Assembly: GCA_001687465.1 (NCBI GenBank)
Contig: LVLI01000633.1
Span: 1-64,000 of the forward strand
DNA: 64,000 nt
Reading direction: 5' to 3'
Source: Halocafeteria seosinensis
Taxonomy: Eukaryota; Sar; Bigyra; Bicosoecida
Each line of letters starts with the position of its first letter. The stretch's first letter is position 1. Both the position numbers and the translations under genes were made by a program. Below, piece by piece: positions 1 through 11,093 of the stretch. Under the pieces are notes generated by a model. The model saw only the letters and a list, made by a program, of their open reading frames with translations, had not been told where the DNA came from and did not search any database.

Positions 1-1
1 A

Positions 2-691
2 TATCGCGATGCTATGCATGACATGTTGCGACGAAATAGTGGCTTGAGGAGCCGTTTTACTGAAGAGATCGAATTCCCGGACTGGACAGCGAAGGATTGT
101 ACAAACCATTTTCTATCACTCGCAGAGAAGGACGGTTTCGCGGTTGAGACTGACGCTGCGGGTATGTTGGAAAGTAGCTTTGAGGAACTTCGCCGACGTC
201 CGGGATGGGCCAACGCTAGAGACTCAAATACGTGCTATCACCATAAAGTGCTCCCTCGGAGATCAGAAAGAGCTTATGCTGAACAAGAAGCCATTCCGAC
301 CATTACTTGTGACGACGTACGCCTTGGGATGAAAGAATTCTTAGAAGAGCGAGTAGGTAGTCCACCCACGTCTCTTGCTGAGAAGTTTCCGTTTGACGTT
401 GTCATGAACCGAGATGAAGAAGATGAAGAGAACATTGTTCTTCGTCCTCCGCGTCACAATATTCCTGCAGTACAAGAAGGTGAGAGTGAGACTGAGAATC
501 AAGATCAAAATAATGTAGAAACCAACAAGCAGGGGAAGGAAGACGGTAACGAGGACGAAGAACAACGTCGACAAGAAAAGTTGAAACGACTTGGAAAATG
601 TCCCATGTCGTATTCATGGACAGCAATTGGAAACGGGTATTACAGGTGCGAAGGTGGTAGTCACTACATTCATGAGAGTGAAATCGAATGA
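2..691 (+). CDS. AAA+ ATPase (CbbX/SpoVK-like), C-terminal part
   Basis: This is the 3' end of a gene that begins before the window; the frame is open from base 2. The first ~110 codons look like the small helical lid of CbbX/SpoVK-type AAA+ proteins: a segment on a non-fully-closed 'RNSGLRSRF' arginine-rich region, an 'FPDW' acidic/aromatic step, and 'RRPGWANARD', which matches the sensor-2 type G-N-A-R motif of this family. An acidic Glu/Asp/Gln-rich linker follows (codons ~130-195). The protein ends in a short Cys/His motif (CPMSYSW ... YYRCEGGSH), a terminal motif I associate with eukaryotic CbbX-like AAA proteins. The Walker A and B motifs would lie upstream, out of view. The family remodels protein complexes using ATP; the substrate of this member is unknown. 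No intron is seen in the visible part. Confidence 0.6.
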   Translation, partial: YRDAMHDMLRRNSGLRSRFTEEIEFPDWTAKDCTNHFLSLAEKDGFAVETDAAGMLESSFEELRRRPGWANARDSNTCYHHKVLPRRSERAYAEQEAIPTITCDDVRLGMKEFLEERVGSPPTSLAEKFPFDVVMNRDEEDEENIVLRPPRHNIPAVQEGESETENQDQNNVETNKQGKEDGNEDEEQRRQEKLKRLGKCPMSYSWTAIGNGYYRCEGGSHYIHESEIE

Positions 692-1984
692 CCCTCCAGA
701 CAACGAAACGAAATCTGTATGTGTTTTTATTTAGGTGCTAGGTTGTATCACAAGACTTACATGCAGTGAACACAGTAGCACTACACAATCCGCAAACCTG
801 GTACCAGCTAATTCAGTTGCGCGTATATAGTTTACTACATGCGGTATAGTAGTAGTGTGTATTATTTATGGCCGATCGGCTAAATGGAGAAGGTAGTTGG
901 GGGATCTTCACGCCGTCGAAGATCTCTCCAGGGTCCTCCTGCATTACCTACCCTTGCTATCACCAACACTCGGACCCTTTGTGAGTATGGCGCTCTTCAC
1001 ACGTATGCGTTCAGAGGGTCTTGGGCCTCGCACTACGCATGGCCTACCAGCTGCCGGTATTTTGGATCGTTAAAGCCTTAAGGAAACAAGACAAGCATAC
1101 ATGCTACATTCACGGAGACTACCCACCAAGAGGTGGAGACACGAATACACATGTACCTATTATACGTTAATAGGCGTCAAGCGACTTGGAAATTATTCCG
1201 ACGTGGTGGAGGCGACTAGTGACTAGGGCCTACAGTAGTGTAGCGTGCAGTCTTCAAATTCCAATTGACTTTCTCTGTAAAGTGCGCATGTTTGCTGCAA
1301 AAGAATCCAGGGTACCGCGTAAAACACACTCTCAATTCAATGGCTTGCCTTGTCCTGATTCCAGGATTGCGATTCCTCAGAAAAATCAACGACTCACTGG
1401 GTTGTAACGTCCTCATATCTTCGGACCATAAAGAATAACATCCAACACTCAACGGTCTTTAGCATCATGGAGTGTTGCTCCCATTTGTCTAAACAGGCGA
1501 TCCGCCTCGCTCCTGGCGCATGGTGCTTTGCTTCGGCAGCCTTCCAACTTGAAGTTCCAAGTATCGAAATACGAGTTTGTGAAGACAACTTCACAAAAAG
1601 AAAATCAACTCTTACGTACAACTACGATACGATGCACGCGGTCAGAAGAGGGTACGCGAAATTTCATCATCACATAAAGAAATATTTCCGCAGGGAGAGT
1701 TGAGTCCTTCGCATATGCGGGAGAAATCTGCCTCACTCGATAAGTTGAAGTTGGGCCAACTTGCCATTGTATCGGCCAACTTAAGTTACGGCACAATAAA
1801 GACTAGCGCCAGTATTGTCCACGACATAGTGTTCAAATGATCACATTGACAGCTCTCATTTTGTCATTTGAGTCTCGGTGGTAGAGATTTTTGAGATGGA
1901 AAGACATTGAAGTTCGAGGCGTTCAGTAAAATAAGCGCTATTTCGTGCCCTGATAACACATTTATTGCACATTTTGTACCTACT
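692..1984. other. Intergenic region, no supported gene
   Basis: About 1.3 kb between the AAA+ gene and the TFIIS-like gene. Only short open frames without family signal occur on either strand. There is a local imperfect inverted pair of 'ggccaactt'-type words near 1750-1790. The promoter of the TFIIS-like gene should lie at the right-hand end. I see no RNA gene here. Confidence 0.5.
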
Positions 1985-3524
1985 ATGAGCAGTACCAGCA
2001 GTGCGAAGAAACCCCTGTATTGCCATGTGTGTGGTGAACGAGAAGCGTGTATCCGCGTCAAGGAGACCAAATATGGCTCCTCCAGGAGCAGATTCTACTG
2101 CGCCTTCCATATATACACGACAGAATTCGCGTTCAAGTCGGATCAGTGGAAGATAACGAACCGAAACGTGTATGACACAGATAGGGACGCCGCGTTTAAG
2201 GTATGGAGACAGAAAAAGACTTCTCTGGCGCACCCTGTTTCATTCATTGTTCACGATGCAGTGGTTCGAAGGGATTCAGCAGGATACAGAGATGGAACTA
2301 GATAGACGAATGAAACAGAAGCAAAAAGTTCCATCAGCGAGGAAGAATGGGCAGACAAGCGCAGCTGCCTCGAAACTTTCGCCTACGTCATCCTCGAGCA
2401 GCAGTATACCACACCAGCAGGAATATCGGCGGGTCACTCCGTCTGAATCTTTATGGAGTCAGCAAGACTCTGGTTCGACAAGTGGCAATGGGATCACGCA
2501 CGCACACAAAAAGAGGTCTTCCTTTACTTTTGGATCGCTCAAAGAGGCGAAGTCTTCGAAAGCTCGTGATGAGCAAAATAATGGCACCGTAAGCTACACC
2601 GGAACCAAGCGTGAACGTCCCCATGAATATAAGGAACATAGGCATACCTCACCTGATGATCAGTCCAATGCAAAGCGCGGTGCCAAAATGTATAACTTGT
2701 CAGTCCCCGCGCAGAAATCGGCGAAGCAGCGGGGAACAATACGGCACCAGACGAAACGAGCCGCTTTGAATCAGCAAATCAACTCTAACGATGCTCGCGA
2801 TGTTGTCGTGTCGAAACTCTTTGATGCATTAATGATGGACATACCGGTCGCTTCCGGAACTGAAGAGGCGACTCAACCAAATGAAGGCATCGGGCAAATT
2901 ATGGAAAAACATGCAGCCGCAGAAACTGCAAGGGTAGTGAACAACAACGAGACAATTTGGAAGATTGCGGAAAGCATTGAAAGTACTCTATTTCATATTG
3001 TTAATGAGGCCTTGGATGTAAGCGATTGAATATCTACTGGAGATGTGTACAAGTCGTTGAAAGATGCTTTGGTGTATTGCAGAGTGAATACAAAGAAAAG
3101 AGTCGCACCTTAGTTTTCAACATTCAGGATCCGAAGAATGATACGCTTCGGGCGAAAATTCGTCGCGGAGTAAGTTGAGACAACCGTTCAAGGGGCTCTG
3201 TCGCAAAACCTAAACACCAATAGTGTTTTGCAGGTTATACCGCCCCTGTCGTTGGTGAGTATGTCACCAGAGGACTTGGCTAATGAGGAGATCGAGGAGG
3301 ACCGGCAACGAATTCGGTCTATGACAGACGCAAGCAGCGGTCCGAAGGGGATCAAAACAAATAAGAAATGTCCTCTTTGCGGATCTGCGGATTCTGAATA
3401 CATTCCAGCCGCAGTGAGTAAGGAAAGCACAAAGACAGAAATATGGGGAAGTAAGGAATCTTCGTCTCGTATAACTGTTATATGCCGAACCTGTCACCAT
3501 CAATGGAACGAGGAGCGCTTGTGA
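1985..3524 (+). CDS. TFIIS-like transcription factor with extra N-terminal zinc finger
   Basis: Four exons: 1985-2200, 2262-3017, 3083-3169 and 3234-3524. The introns are 61-65 bases with good GT-AG ends, and all are phase 0. The protein starts with a Cys/His finger (C-H-V-C ... Y-C-A-F-H) followed by a long Ser/Lys-rich linker. The end of a TFIIS central (M) domain is assembled across exons 3-4: SRTLVFNIQDPKNDTLRAKI followed by 'RRGVIPPLSLVSMSPEDLAN', the classic M-domain signature. The C-terminus is a four-Cys zinc ribbon (CPLC ... CRTC-HHQW) like TFIIS domain III. The acidic 'RSADEP' hairpin that enters the Pol II funnel in TFIIS is absent. The role is therefore probably Pol II or chromatin binding (compare Bye1, DIDO and PHF3, which carry M domains) rather than transcript cleavage. 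An ATG at 1907 in the same frame is a possible earlier start; 1985 fits better because the finger follows directly. Confidence 0.75.
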
Positions 3525-3869
3525 CCAATAGTCTTGCTGCTGTCTGTAGACGACACCCAGTACTTCATGTTCGCGATAACAGGCTATCAGTGTGTAGTCA
3601 GTACCGGTGAAATTAACAACCGGATGTTGCTGGTGTGTCTCATACCGCGAAGCAGTTCTGGGTAAGATAGACGAGTCCATCGGAGAAGCATGAAATTGCT
3701 TCCTTCTGCATCCGAAATTCGACTATTTGATCAAGGCTTTAGAATGAGCGTCATTGTCACCTCCATATCATTGAGGGAGCTGTGTGTAAGGGATAAACTG
3801 GGAACAGACCAGCATAATGCGCACATTCTCTCCATGTCGCATGACTTAATAACAGTAAAGGGGCCGTTT
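3525..3869. other. Convergent 3' intergenic region
   Basis: About 350 bases between the stop codons of two convergent genes. I see no reading frame or RNA signal. It presumably holds both polyadenylation regions. Confidence 0.4.
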
Positions 3870-6103
3870 TTAAGATCTCATATATACTTTCCCTCGCTGA
3901 CAACGCATCCTAACATGTCTGCGCGGAAGTTGGGCACACCAGTGCTGACCCCGACGGGGTTGAAGCTTGCCTTTTGGACAGACATCACACCTCTCAAATC
4001 CGCGCTGACTGTAGGTTCCAGCTGGACATATCATACAACGTAGTTGATTGAAGTTCGGAGCTTTCCCTGTTGGACAAATATCGCAGTCGGTCTGTCGCCG
4101 GTTTGCTACACTTCCAGCAGGACACGTATGACACGATTGGCTGTTGTTGGCAACATGGCCCTCCGGGCAAGATTTACATCTGCATATGGTCGGCGAGTTC
4201 TCGCTACATTTGTTGTGACATGCTTATATATTTGCATTTGTTCTTACCTCACTTTCCCGAAGCTATCTTGGAATCGCCCCACAAGACACTGCTTACACCG
4301 TACTTGTGCAGTTGTGTTTTGGTATTGTCCAGGAGCACAATCCTCACAGCTGCTCGTGAACCGTAGGCACAATAAACCCTATAGAACCCGCTGATCTCTA
4401 AATTTGAACTATTCGACTTACGTCGTTTCTCCTGATCGGTTTTGGAATCTTCCCTTTATACACTCCTCACAGGCCGTTTCGCCAGAGTTCGTTTGGTAGT
4501 ATCCCGGGTCACATGGTCGGCATCTGCGCAGCACTCACCATAAAAATATATAATGCAGCTCTGGAAATCCGCCGTTCCAAGCAGGATATCATTTGACTAA
4601 CATCGTTTCTCCTGATCGATTTTGGAATCTTCCCTTTGTACACTCCTCACAGGCCGTTTCGCCAGAGCTCGTTTGGTAGTATCCTGGGTCACATGCTCGG
4701 CATCTGCACAGCACTCACCATAGAAATGTATAATGCAGTTCTGGAAATCCGCCGTTCCATGCAGGATAGTACCTTGTTTCACCAGCTTCCTCTTGGTATT
4801 TCCCCGGAAGGCACTCTTCGCACTCTGTTTGACCGCCAGTAGTTCCATATCTTCCCGCTGGACACTGCTTGCGTGTGCCGTTCACGCAATAGCTTCCTTG
4901 GGGGCATTCTATTTCTCCGTACCTGTTCCCCGCATCAGTATCTTCTGGGGTAGAATAGTGTCCGGGTCTAACGCCTTTGGGCTCCTCACTCCCCTGTGGA
5001 CAATAATGCGCGGCGTCCCCGCAACGCTCCCATTCGTTTGCTGCAGTTCCGGTTGGACAGAAATATCCCGACGGGCAAGGGCCGGTGCAATTGCTCCTTG
5101 ATTCACCGGCTTCTCCGTATCTACCTGGGTTGCATTGAGGCGCCGAAGCCCCGTTAATTGTACCAGGATCAGGACAATATCGACCTGCAGGGCAAGATCC
5201 GTCGCAAGCTTCCGAAGTCGACCCCTCGGTGGAGGCATATCTTCCAGGAGGACATTTGCTCGGATTCGAAGCCCCTTCAATAGCAAAGTGCCCCTTTGGA
5301 GCCGACAAGCAACGGTTGGCAGGCAATGGAGCTGCCCTGTATTGTCCGGCCTGACAGTCTTTACATCTGCAGTTCGTTCGTTCATTTAAAGGATGGCATG
5401 GGAACAGCAGGGAACAATTCCGAGACGCTCATATGCGGTCTTACTTTGTTTTTCCATTTTCGTTTTGGAATTTGCCGTCATTACAATTTTTACAATCTTC
5501 TCTCCCGCTTTTATCTTGGTATTGCCCTGGATCGCACAGACGACACGACCCAAAACCTCCCGATGGAGCGTATCTCCCAGGGTCGCAGTCTGTGCAAGAT
5601 GCTGCTCCACCAGGCGCGTAAGTGCCAGGGTCGCAGTCTGTGCAAGATGTCGCTCCACCGGGCGCGTACCGACCTGGAAATAAAGCGCGTATATTTCCAA
5701 GCAAGAGGTGAACGAATACTATATTATCATACCTTTAGGACATGTATCACATGCGGTCTTTCCTGTTGCATCCTGATACTCGCCTGAAGGGCAACCCCGG
5801 CAGGATGCTTGTCCCTCCGAAGGTTGATACCTCCCTGCTTGGCACAGTTTGCAACTGAGGCTGCGATGAAAGTTCGAGTTTTGATACCGTCCTTTCTGTA
5901 GTTACACCTCTCGAATAAGTGCAACATACGGCTCCTTTTTGTGGCAGTGAATAACACGATCTACATACTGGGCAAAATAAGCACCAAATAGCAGGCGGCC
6001 CCACCCCCCCCCTCCAGTACTGTCCTTGGCGACACAACCCGTTCGCGGATCGGAAAAAAAGAGCGCTCAACACAGCCGTGAACATAATTGTTATCGCTTT
6101 CAT
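3870..6103 (-). CDS. Secreted Cys-rich GCC2/GCC3 (ephrin-receptor-like) repeat protein
   Basis: Eight exons on the minus strand. Exon 1 (6103-5969) codes for a signal peptide, MKAITIMFTAVLSALFFRSANG. Later exons carry repeated C-x2-C-x-x-G-x-[YF] units such as 'CTDCDPGTYAPGGAAS', 'CKNCNDGKFQNENG', 'CKSCPEGHVANNSQS' and 'CHTCPAGSVA'. These match the GCC2/GCC3 (TNFR/ephrin-receptor-like) modules found in many secreted or surface proteins of protists and animals. After intron 2 every intron is phase 2 and falls just before a Cys, so the exons can be duplicated without breaking the frame. One 180-bp exon-plus-intron unit is indeed duplicated in tandem (4421-4600 and 4601-4780). The 3' end is less sure: after 'CDVCPKGKLQP' I read through to a TAA at 3872-3870, but a further intron is possible. 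No membrane segment is visible at the C-terminus. It is probably an extracellular or cell-wall protein; the ligand is unknown. Confidence 0.72.
4421..4780 (-). repeat. Tandem duplication of one exon plus its intron (2 x 180 bp)
   Basis: Two direct copies, 4421-4600 and 4601-4780, are about 90% identical by eye. Each holds one ~110-base exon coding for a 'CDPGYYQT.SGETACEEC.KGRFQNRSGET' type module (compare by parts) and one ~70-base intron. The intron copies have diverged at the donor (gtacta versus gttagt) but stay spliceable in the same phase. Confidence 0.8.
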
Positions 6104-7090
6104 CTTTCCATGTGCTGTGCAAGGACCTGAAGGACGTATAGGCAATTATTGAGTACCAGCAGCAGAGCTGGAGAACAGAATTCCCACTGTATCTTGGCGC
6201 AACGGCCAAGGGATCACCAAAACATGATCATAGCCAGAAAATACAGACTCCTTTCTACATATATATATATATATACTCTTTCACTAGAGATAATTACGTT
6301 TTAAAAGAGAGTATGAAGAGGTTGCTGCGGCATAAACAAGCCTGTCACCCGCTGTTCCCGACGAACAGAAATGTCCTCAAACGAGGACTCTCCACTCAAC
6401 ACGTGCACTCTGTACCCATGAAAGACAAATAAGGCTGTAGGACTAGTACATAGGAATCACATCGGATTATCCTACAAAAAATAACATGCAATACATTTTA
6501 CTCAAGAAAAGTGACCTGTTGCCCCCAACAGACCACTCCATCACTGACCATCAGCTTTGAACGTCGTCAAATTGTGCCATGGGAGACTGTGGACCACGTA
6601 AGACATACACTAATGGACATGGCACATGTTTAGGTGCGAATACCTATCCCCAGAACAGAATTTCGCGTAAGGACTCGTCGATTTGACTACATCAGAGAAT
6701 ACGTGTTATTTATGAATGAGAAGCAATCAACTGGCAAGCTGAGGCTCTGATACTCTGTTGACTGAGGAAGGCGAGGCTCTTGCACTCAGATGTTCTCCCA
6801 CATTCTGGCAATATGGAGACGACGGAGGGCTTCGGGAACGACGCAATCCAGTTGATCGCCAAGACAGGTTTCGCTGGGTCGCTTTTGAACAGACAAACTG
6901 CTGGAAACAACTGCAAAAAACTTGTCCGCTTCCAATAAACCTTGTCTAGCCATGGAGACCAGTTTCCGTCTATCATCGTTTAAGTACGAAGCTAGAGCGA
7001 CCGTTTGACAAACTCACCCTACATCATCTTCATGGTGACGCTTTCATTGCAGTCGTTCGTTGCATGGTACCAAGAAAATACATGATGCCA
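6104..7090. other. Intergenic region with (AT)n tract
   Basis: Upstream side of the GCC2/GCC3 gene. An (AT)n microsatellite lies near 6259-6277. Only short frames are open and none has a recognisable domain. The part after ~6690 may be a further, very diverged copy of the tandem unit that starts at ~7098. Confidence 0.4.
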
Positions 7091-7097
7091 GTCATTG

Positions 7098-9215
7098 GAA
7101 CCACAAAAGCATCCAACACAGCCTGATCCGACAAGTTTTAACCTTGAACTGGGATTTCCGTGCTGGAGTCAGATATTTGTATGCAACCGTTGCTGTATAG
7201 ATGCACAGCTCCAAAACTAGCTGGTATCCGCGAATCTCACCGTTCGTCAAGTTCAGCCCAGGACCGAGTTCTCGCGTACAGCACAACGTTTTGATGTCAT
7301 ATCTATAATAACAACTCCAAACCCACATTGCCGTGGACTTCCCAGCATATCAGGTACCCGGCCCATCAACTTCGATTGTGAACGGAAACAATTGCCTCTA
7401 GCGTTGGTGATCTGGCCAAATTGCATCCAAGTTAGCAACCTCAACAGCCACAGAAAATGCACGGTAGTAAAAATCACACGGGGTCTCAATACAGCGATAA
7501 GCATTAGGGCAGACCGAGTGTAAACGAATATAGTCAGTAATCCACAGCAGCCTCAAAGAGCTCATTGCATATGTAGATGGCTCTGGTAGCACTCTTTTCA
7601 TATCAACGCTACAGTAAACTGCAGGGAACCTTCAAAATTGTTAGCTTGTGCAATACCGGAAACCAGTTCACTCCTCTCCAAGTCCTGAAACCGCAACTAT
7701 CAAGTCGCCGCAAAACCACAGCTAGGCTCCACAAACTGTGCGCACATCTCCATCGTTACGCTCCTTTACCGTAACATCCCTTACGGCATCTACTCCGGAT
7801 AAAGTGAGGTAGCAAGAAAATTCTATGCAATTCCTTGGAACCACGCCATCATCCAAAGCAGCCTATTCACCAGACAAAGTTGGCAGCGAGCTACTGTTTC
7901 AGACGAACTTGAAAGGCAAAAAATAGAAGTACTGATATGCTGCATCCTTGAGCTGTGCCTTCGAGTCCCGGTTTTTTTTGGTAAAGAGTTGCTGTATGGA
8001 TGCATAACGCCAAGATCAGAACCTGCGAACCTCACCGTTCGCCAAGTTCAGTCCAGGTTCGAGTCAGCCGGCAGCTTCGTAGTTGCAAGAGTACAAGGCG
8101 TTGATGTCATATCTATAGTAACAACTCCAACCCAGCAACGCATCGGGCTTTCCACCTTTTCAGATATCACCTGGTACCCTGACGGACGACCCCTCAATCA
8201 GTCACGCTTCGATTGTACCAAGGAAACTATTCCTTCTATAATGCTTTGCTGATCTAGTCAAATCGCGTCCAAGAAAGCAACCGCAGCAGCAGACAGGAAA
8301 TCAGTGCCCAAGTGAGCACTATTGGGAGGCATGGCGAGTGTAAAGCGTGTAGCCAACAATTCACAGCAGCTTCAAAGAGCTCATTGCATATGTCGACTAG
8401 CTTTGCTAGCAATTCACAGCAGCTTCAAAGAGCTCATTGCATATGTCGACTAGCTTTGCTAGCACTCTTTCTATGTCAGCGCTACATTTAGCTTTCACAG
8501 AAGGAGTAGGTTGCCTCCTCAGCAGGTACAAGCAGAAGCCTTTTGGACTCCTTCAAACTTGGTAGCTTGTGCAATACCTCAAAGCGATTCACTCCCTGAA
8601 AGCGCAGCCATCAATTCGCCGCAAAAAATGGAGTAAATCACAGCTGCGCTCCACAAATTTTGTGCACATTTCCATCGTTAGGCTCATTTACCATAAACAT
8701 TCGTTAAGGCATCCACTCATAAGGTCAGGCAGTAAGAAAATTCTTTATGCCATTCCTTGGAACCACAACATCATCCAAACCAGCCTATGCACCAGACAAA
8801 GTTGGCAGTGAGCTACTGTGGCAGAGGAACTTGAAGGGCAAAAAATAGAAGTGCTAACATGCTGCATCTTTGAGCTGGGCCTTCGACTCACAGATTTGCT
8901 TGCAAACAGTTGCTGTATGGATGCATAACGCCAAGATTAGAAACTGTGAATCTCACCGTTCGCCAACTTCCGTCCAGGTCCAACTCGGCGGGCGCCTTCC
9001 AAGTTCCAATTGATGCCAAATCTGTAAGGCCCGCATCGTATTGGACTGCCCAACATATCAGGTACCAGCTCGGACAGCTCATCAATTAGTCAACACTTCG
9101 AATGTGAACGAAAACCATTCCTACAGACAATTTGTTGATCTATTCAAATTAGATCCAAGTAAGCAATCGTAGCGGCCGACAGAAAATAAGTGCCCGAGAG
9201 TTAGCAAACCTTACA
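7098..9215. repeat. Diverged tandem repeat array, units of ~0.74-0.92 kb
   Basis: Three related units start with 'tggaaccac...catccaa...agcct' at about 7098, 7836 and 8758. Each shares later landmarks: a 'ttgctgta..gatgca' block, 'tctcaccgttcgccaa', 'gatgtcatatctata', 'cagcttcaaagagctcattgcatatg', and a 'gcttgtgcaatacc' block just before the next unit. Unit 3 is cut short after about 9215. Copies differ by many substitutions and indels, and no frame stays open through a whole unit. This is an old tandem array or a decayed multi-copy element; no transposase or reverse transcriptase motif is visible. Confidence 0.7.
8357..8462. repeat. Exact 53-bp tandem duplication inside repeat unit 2
   Basis: The 53-base word beginning 'caattcacagcagcttcaaa' occurs at 8357-8409 and again, identical, at 8410-8462. 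The matching place in unit 1 (about 7538-7590) has it once. The perfect identity against a diverged background shows a recent slippage or unequal-crossover event. Confidence 0.9.
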
Positions 9216-9301
9216 CAAACGGTTTCATTTTAGCGTTGCGGCATACCGTTGCTGCGTCCGAGTGTAGCAGCGTACCCTGAAACGTCGACAAAGCTAGGGG
9301 G

Positions 9302-9996
9302 TTATGCACCACCTGCTCGGGGAATCATTGTATTCCAACTCACGTTGCTAAGCATTTCTTCGAATGCTACGGTTAGTTTTCCATGGAATTCCTTCAGTTT
9401 GCTTGCTTGCAGTTTTCCATCGCAAATTTCTCGTGCAGTGTTGACACACGCCTGAGATAGTTCGCTCACTGTATGGAAGCTCAGTTGTCCTAGCTCGATT
9501 AATTCAATCCAGGGAAAAAGCAACTTACAAGCAAGGTGATCTGTTTCTCCTGAGCCTACTAACACAAACACTACATCATGCAGTGATTTGACCACCACAT
9601 CGTGATCTCTGCATTTATTCCAACAAACACCACCTGATCTCCACATCCACTCAACGAGCGGCAAAGGAGCCAAAAAAATGCCACTTACCCGACTTGTGTG
9701 ACATCATTTACCACATCAGAGCTTCGTAAATAGGGGGCAATGGCATCCGCCAAGTAGATTTCAAAGGTCATTTCCTCATCAGTGTGTCCCGATCCAGTCC
9801 TATCACCTTCGGATTCCTCTGCAAAGTAGTCTTGCGCCCCCGCGGCAGCGGTCGGGGTGCCGTGGAACCCTGTATGTAACCCAGAAACACCCTGTGGAGC
9901 CTCCGGAATGCCTTCCAGAGCCGCGGAAGTGGCAGCTCCTCTATATTTGAAGAGGATGGTGCCTCTGCGGTCCAGGATATACACAAAGCGCAGCAT
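9302..9996 (-). CDS. Longin-type small adaptor/coat subunit-like protein
   Basis: Two exons, 9996-9689 and 9608-9302, with an 80-base phase-2 intron (gtaagt ... aaatgcag), giving about 204 residues. The N-terminus MLRFVYILDRRGTILFKYRG has the look of a longin/adaptin small-chain fold: a first strand, a turn with 'D-x-x-G', and a second strand, as in AP sigma or COPI zeta. A second match is 'DHDVVVKSLHDVVFVLVGSG' after the intron, close to the 'VVVK..VDLFFYVVGS' region of COPI zeta and related coat subunits. A Gly/Ala-rich insert of ~45 residues lies between them and makes the protein longer than AP sigma (~150) or COPI zeta (~180). It probably acts on cytosolic faces of membranes in vesicle coat or tethering work. 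The exact subunit identity is not settled. Its start lies only ~80 bases from an inverted-repeat element. Confidence 0.45.
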
Positions 9997-10078
9997 AATT
10001 GGTGGTCCTCGTTGGAGGGGGAAATGGCCAACAACACTTTATAGAGCCGATAAAAACAAGCTACATAAGACATGATAA

Positions 10079-10603
10079 CAGAGTGGTTGGGATAGGATTT
10101 CCGGGCCAGTATGCCCATCCCCGTTCCCAGGCATCTCCGCGGTCCCCATCCCCATCCCCACCATCCCCGGGGATACGGTGTGTCCAGAACTTCAAGTAAG
10201 ATTTGGTAAGTCTCGGAACCTTGAGTCGGAGGGTGTTGTATTGCTGAATTGAATACTCTGATAGTTAAATGATGGACATTGTATACCGTCCATAAGATAA
10301 CGACTTCATCGAGGTTCGATTCGTCATCGTAGCCGCCATCCTCCTTCTGACGGCAGGCGGTAACCCGGTTGCTACTGGTAGCTATTTCAGTGGAAATGCG
10401 ACAATTGTTGTAATCATACAGTACATCATTTCCTCCATATGTATTATACAATGCATCTCGACTACATAACAACCATCGCATAAATGTTTTTGATGCTGTC
10501 CCCGGGGACAGGCTGTAGCCTGCCGCTGTCCCCAGCGTATCCCCTGGGGATGGGGATGGGGATAGGGGATAGGGGACGGTGGGGATCGATCCCAACCACT
10601 CTG
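10079..10603. mobile_element. Non-autonomous hAT-like element (MITE-like), 525 bp
   Basis: The left end CAGAGTGGTTGGGAT at 10079 is matched by its exact reverse complement ATCCCAACCACTCTG ending at 10603. CAG-type ends followed by G- or C-rich subterminal repeats are usual in hAT transposons. The subterminal zones are mirror images too: C-rich 'ccccatccccatcccca' on the left and G-rich 'ggggatggggatgggg' on the right. There is no transposase frame. The 8 bp flanks (catgataa and ccagcggc) are not direct repeats, so a target-site duplication is not seen; the insertion is old, or the true ends lie a little further out. Confidence 0.55.
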
Positions 10604-11093
10604 CCAGCGGCACCACGATACCGAAGAATGTGTGTGTATTCAACTTCAACTGTGGTAGGTACTCGAATCGAGTAACTCGATCGAGTCTCGATGTACTACT
10701 CGTTAGCCGTTAGCCGAGGCTACGACTCGGAGGCCGCCTCCCTTCATACGCCGTATTGGGCATTACTAAACGCAACCACTTGCGCAGCATTCTACAGTTG
10801 CTCCGCTGTACCGAACAGCTTAGGCGCAGTCGAAGATCCCTGACAACCAGGACCGGAAGAATCACCTTACTTCAATGATGAACGACGTCACTGAACTTCA
10901 ACGGTGGAGCACGACAGACGAAGTTTGTCAAGTATCAGCAAACCGCAAAGGCACATTGCGCTGGTTACCTACTCAATATCTCTAATGGCGTCGACGAAGC
11001 GCTTTCCAAACGTAACAATTCATTGCTTCCGAAGTTGCGCCAACACAGACCGAATTACAGCTGCTCCGTCATGTATCAAGAACTCGTGGCTAC
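10604..11093. other. Intergenic region with palindromic 'actcga' stretch
   Basis: At about 10650-10705 there is a low-complexity palindromic run made of 'actcgaatcgagtaactcgatcgagt'-type words (given here in short). No gene is supported between here and 11094. Confidence 0.4.

Noticed and set aside
9768..10649. Minus-strand open frame of 293 codons
   Set aside because: It overlaps the first exon of the longin-type gene in another frame and runs through the inverted-repeat element; its composition (Pro/Ser/Gly/Trp runs from the G-rich repeats) is what repeat DNA gives in any open frame.
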